Below are positions 7,009 to 7,472 of a stretch of DNA of 7,472 nt, one piece after another. Every line of letters begins with the position of its first letter. Position 1 is the first letter of the stretch. The stretch is taken from NCBI GenBank assembly GCA_964250775.1, contig CAXUHK010000188.1, positions 1-7,472 on the forward strand. The letters are read 5' to 3'. The notes under the pieces were generated by a model that saw nothing but the letters and a program-made list of their open reading frames with translations, was not told the origin of the DNA and did not search any database. The position numbers were made by a program, and so were the translations under genes. This DNA is from CAVRQM01 sp964250775. GTDB lineage: Bacteria > Pseudomonadota > Alphaproteobacteria > Acetobacterales > Acetobacteraceae.

Positions 7009-7472
7009 AACCTGTCGTCGTCGCCGTCGCGATCACCGGCTCGGTGCCGCGCAAGCGGGACAACCCCGCCGTACCGATCACCCCCGCCGAACAGATCGAG
7101 TCCACCCACGCCGCGTTCGAGGCCGGCGCCACGCTGGCCCACATCCATGTCCGCAATCCCGACGAGACCCCCTCATCGGACCCCGACCTGTTCGCGCGGG
7201 TGCAGGACGGGCTGCGGCGGCACTGCCCCGGCATGATCGTTCAGTTCTCCACGGGCGGCCGCGGCCGCGCCCCGGCGGCGCGCGGGCTGGCGCGGCGGCA
7301 CCGGCCGGGCATGGCGGCGCTGTCGCCCGGCGCGGTGACCGTCCCCCCCCGCGTCGACCAGAACGGTGCGGCTTTGGTGACGGAACTCGCCACCACGATG
7401 CAGGCGCACGGGATCGCGCCGGAGATCGAGATCTTCGACCTCTCGCACCTGCACGGCGCGCGCCGCCTGGTC
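7005..7472 (+). CDS. Beta-keto acid cleavage enzyme (BKACE/Kce, DUF849), 5' part, cut by the window edge
   Basis: The frame is open from ATG 7005 to the window end (156 residues of an expected 270-310). BKACE enzymes are Zn-dependent TIM-barrel proteins that condense a beta-keto acid with acetyl-CoA and split it into acetoacetate and a new CoA thioester; the founding member is 3-keto-5-aminohexanoate cleavage enzyme of lysine fermentation. Seen here are AITGSVPRK near the start, PITPAEQIE (24-32), the Zn ligand pair His46 and His48 in AHIHVRNPDE, Ser82 in QFSTGGRG, MAALSPGA (103-110), PPRVDQN (114-120) and PEIEIFDLSHLHGA (139-152), all in the family order. The third Zn ligand and the second half of the site lie beyond the window. 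The ATG overlaps the pcaB stop (ATGA), with GGTGA just upstream, so it is the operon's next gene. The substrate is most likely 3-oxoadipate by context; this is inference. A run of eight C at 7343-7350 lies inside the gene. Confidence 0.88.
   Translation, partial: MKPVVVAVAITGSVPRKRDNPAVPITPAEQIESTHAAFEAGATLAHIHVRNPDETPSSDPDLFARVQDGLRRHCPGMIVQFSTGGRGRAPAARGLARRHRPGMAALSPGAVTVPPRVDQNGAALVTELATTMQAHGIAPEIEIFDLSHLHGARRLV

Noticed and set aside
7173..7454. Minus-strand open frame near the 3' end as a divergent gene
   Set aside because: The plus strand here encodes conserved BKACE motifs in one continuous frame from 7005; the minus-strand frame has no recognisable features.

Overview
The window is about 7.5 kb of very GC-rich DNA, densely packed, with every convincing gene on the + strand. 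Ten genes follow one another with overlaps of 1-8 bp or gaps of 2 and 10 bp, and I see no room for an internal promoter or terminator, so it reads as the middle of one long operon. High GC, the pcaD-C-H-G-B order and the Liv-type transporter together suggest an alphaproteobacterium (a high-GC Rhodospirillales/Acetobacteraceae- or Rhizobiales-like organism). That placement is inference from gene order and composition.

Positions 1-79 hold the edge of an unseen upstream gene. Positions 80-2690 encode three parts of a branched-chain-amino-acid-type (HAAT) ABC importer: a LivF-like ATPase and the LivH- and LivM-like permeases. LivG and the periplasmic binding protein are not in the window and are probably upstream. 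Positions 2701-3492 encode a short-chain dehydrogenase that most resembles the coniferyl-alcohol dehydrogenase / 3-alpha-hydroxysteroid dehydrogenase group.

Positions 3489-7008 are a complete protocatechuate (ortho-cleavage) module. PcaH and PcaG open the ring of protocatechuate to 3-carboxy-cis,cis-muconate, PcaB lactonises it, PcaC decarboxylates the lactone, and PcaD hydrolyses the enol-lactone to 3-oxoadipate. The visible catalytic residues of PcaD, PcaH and PcaG are intact.

From 7005 to the window edge lies the 5' part of a beta-keto acid cleavage enzyme (BKACE/Kce, DUF849). It shares a 4-bp stop/start overlap with pcaB. BKACEs cleave beta-keto acids with acetyl-CoA, and 3-oxoadipate is a beta-keto acid, so this gene could replace the usual last two steps (PcaIJ CoA-transferase and PcaF thiolase), giving succinyl-CoA and acetoacetate. 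This is the most interesting point of the window. As a whole the operon looks like import of an aromatic or phenylpropanoid compound, an oxidation step by the SDR, ring cleavage, and a possibly non-classical exit into central metabolism.
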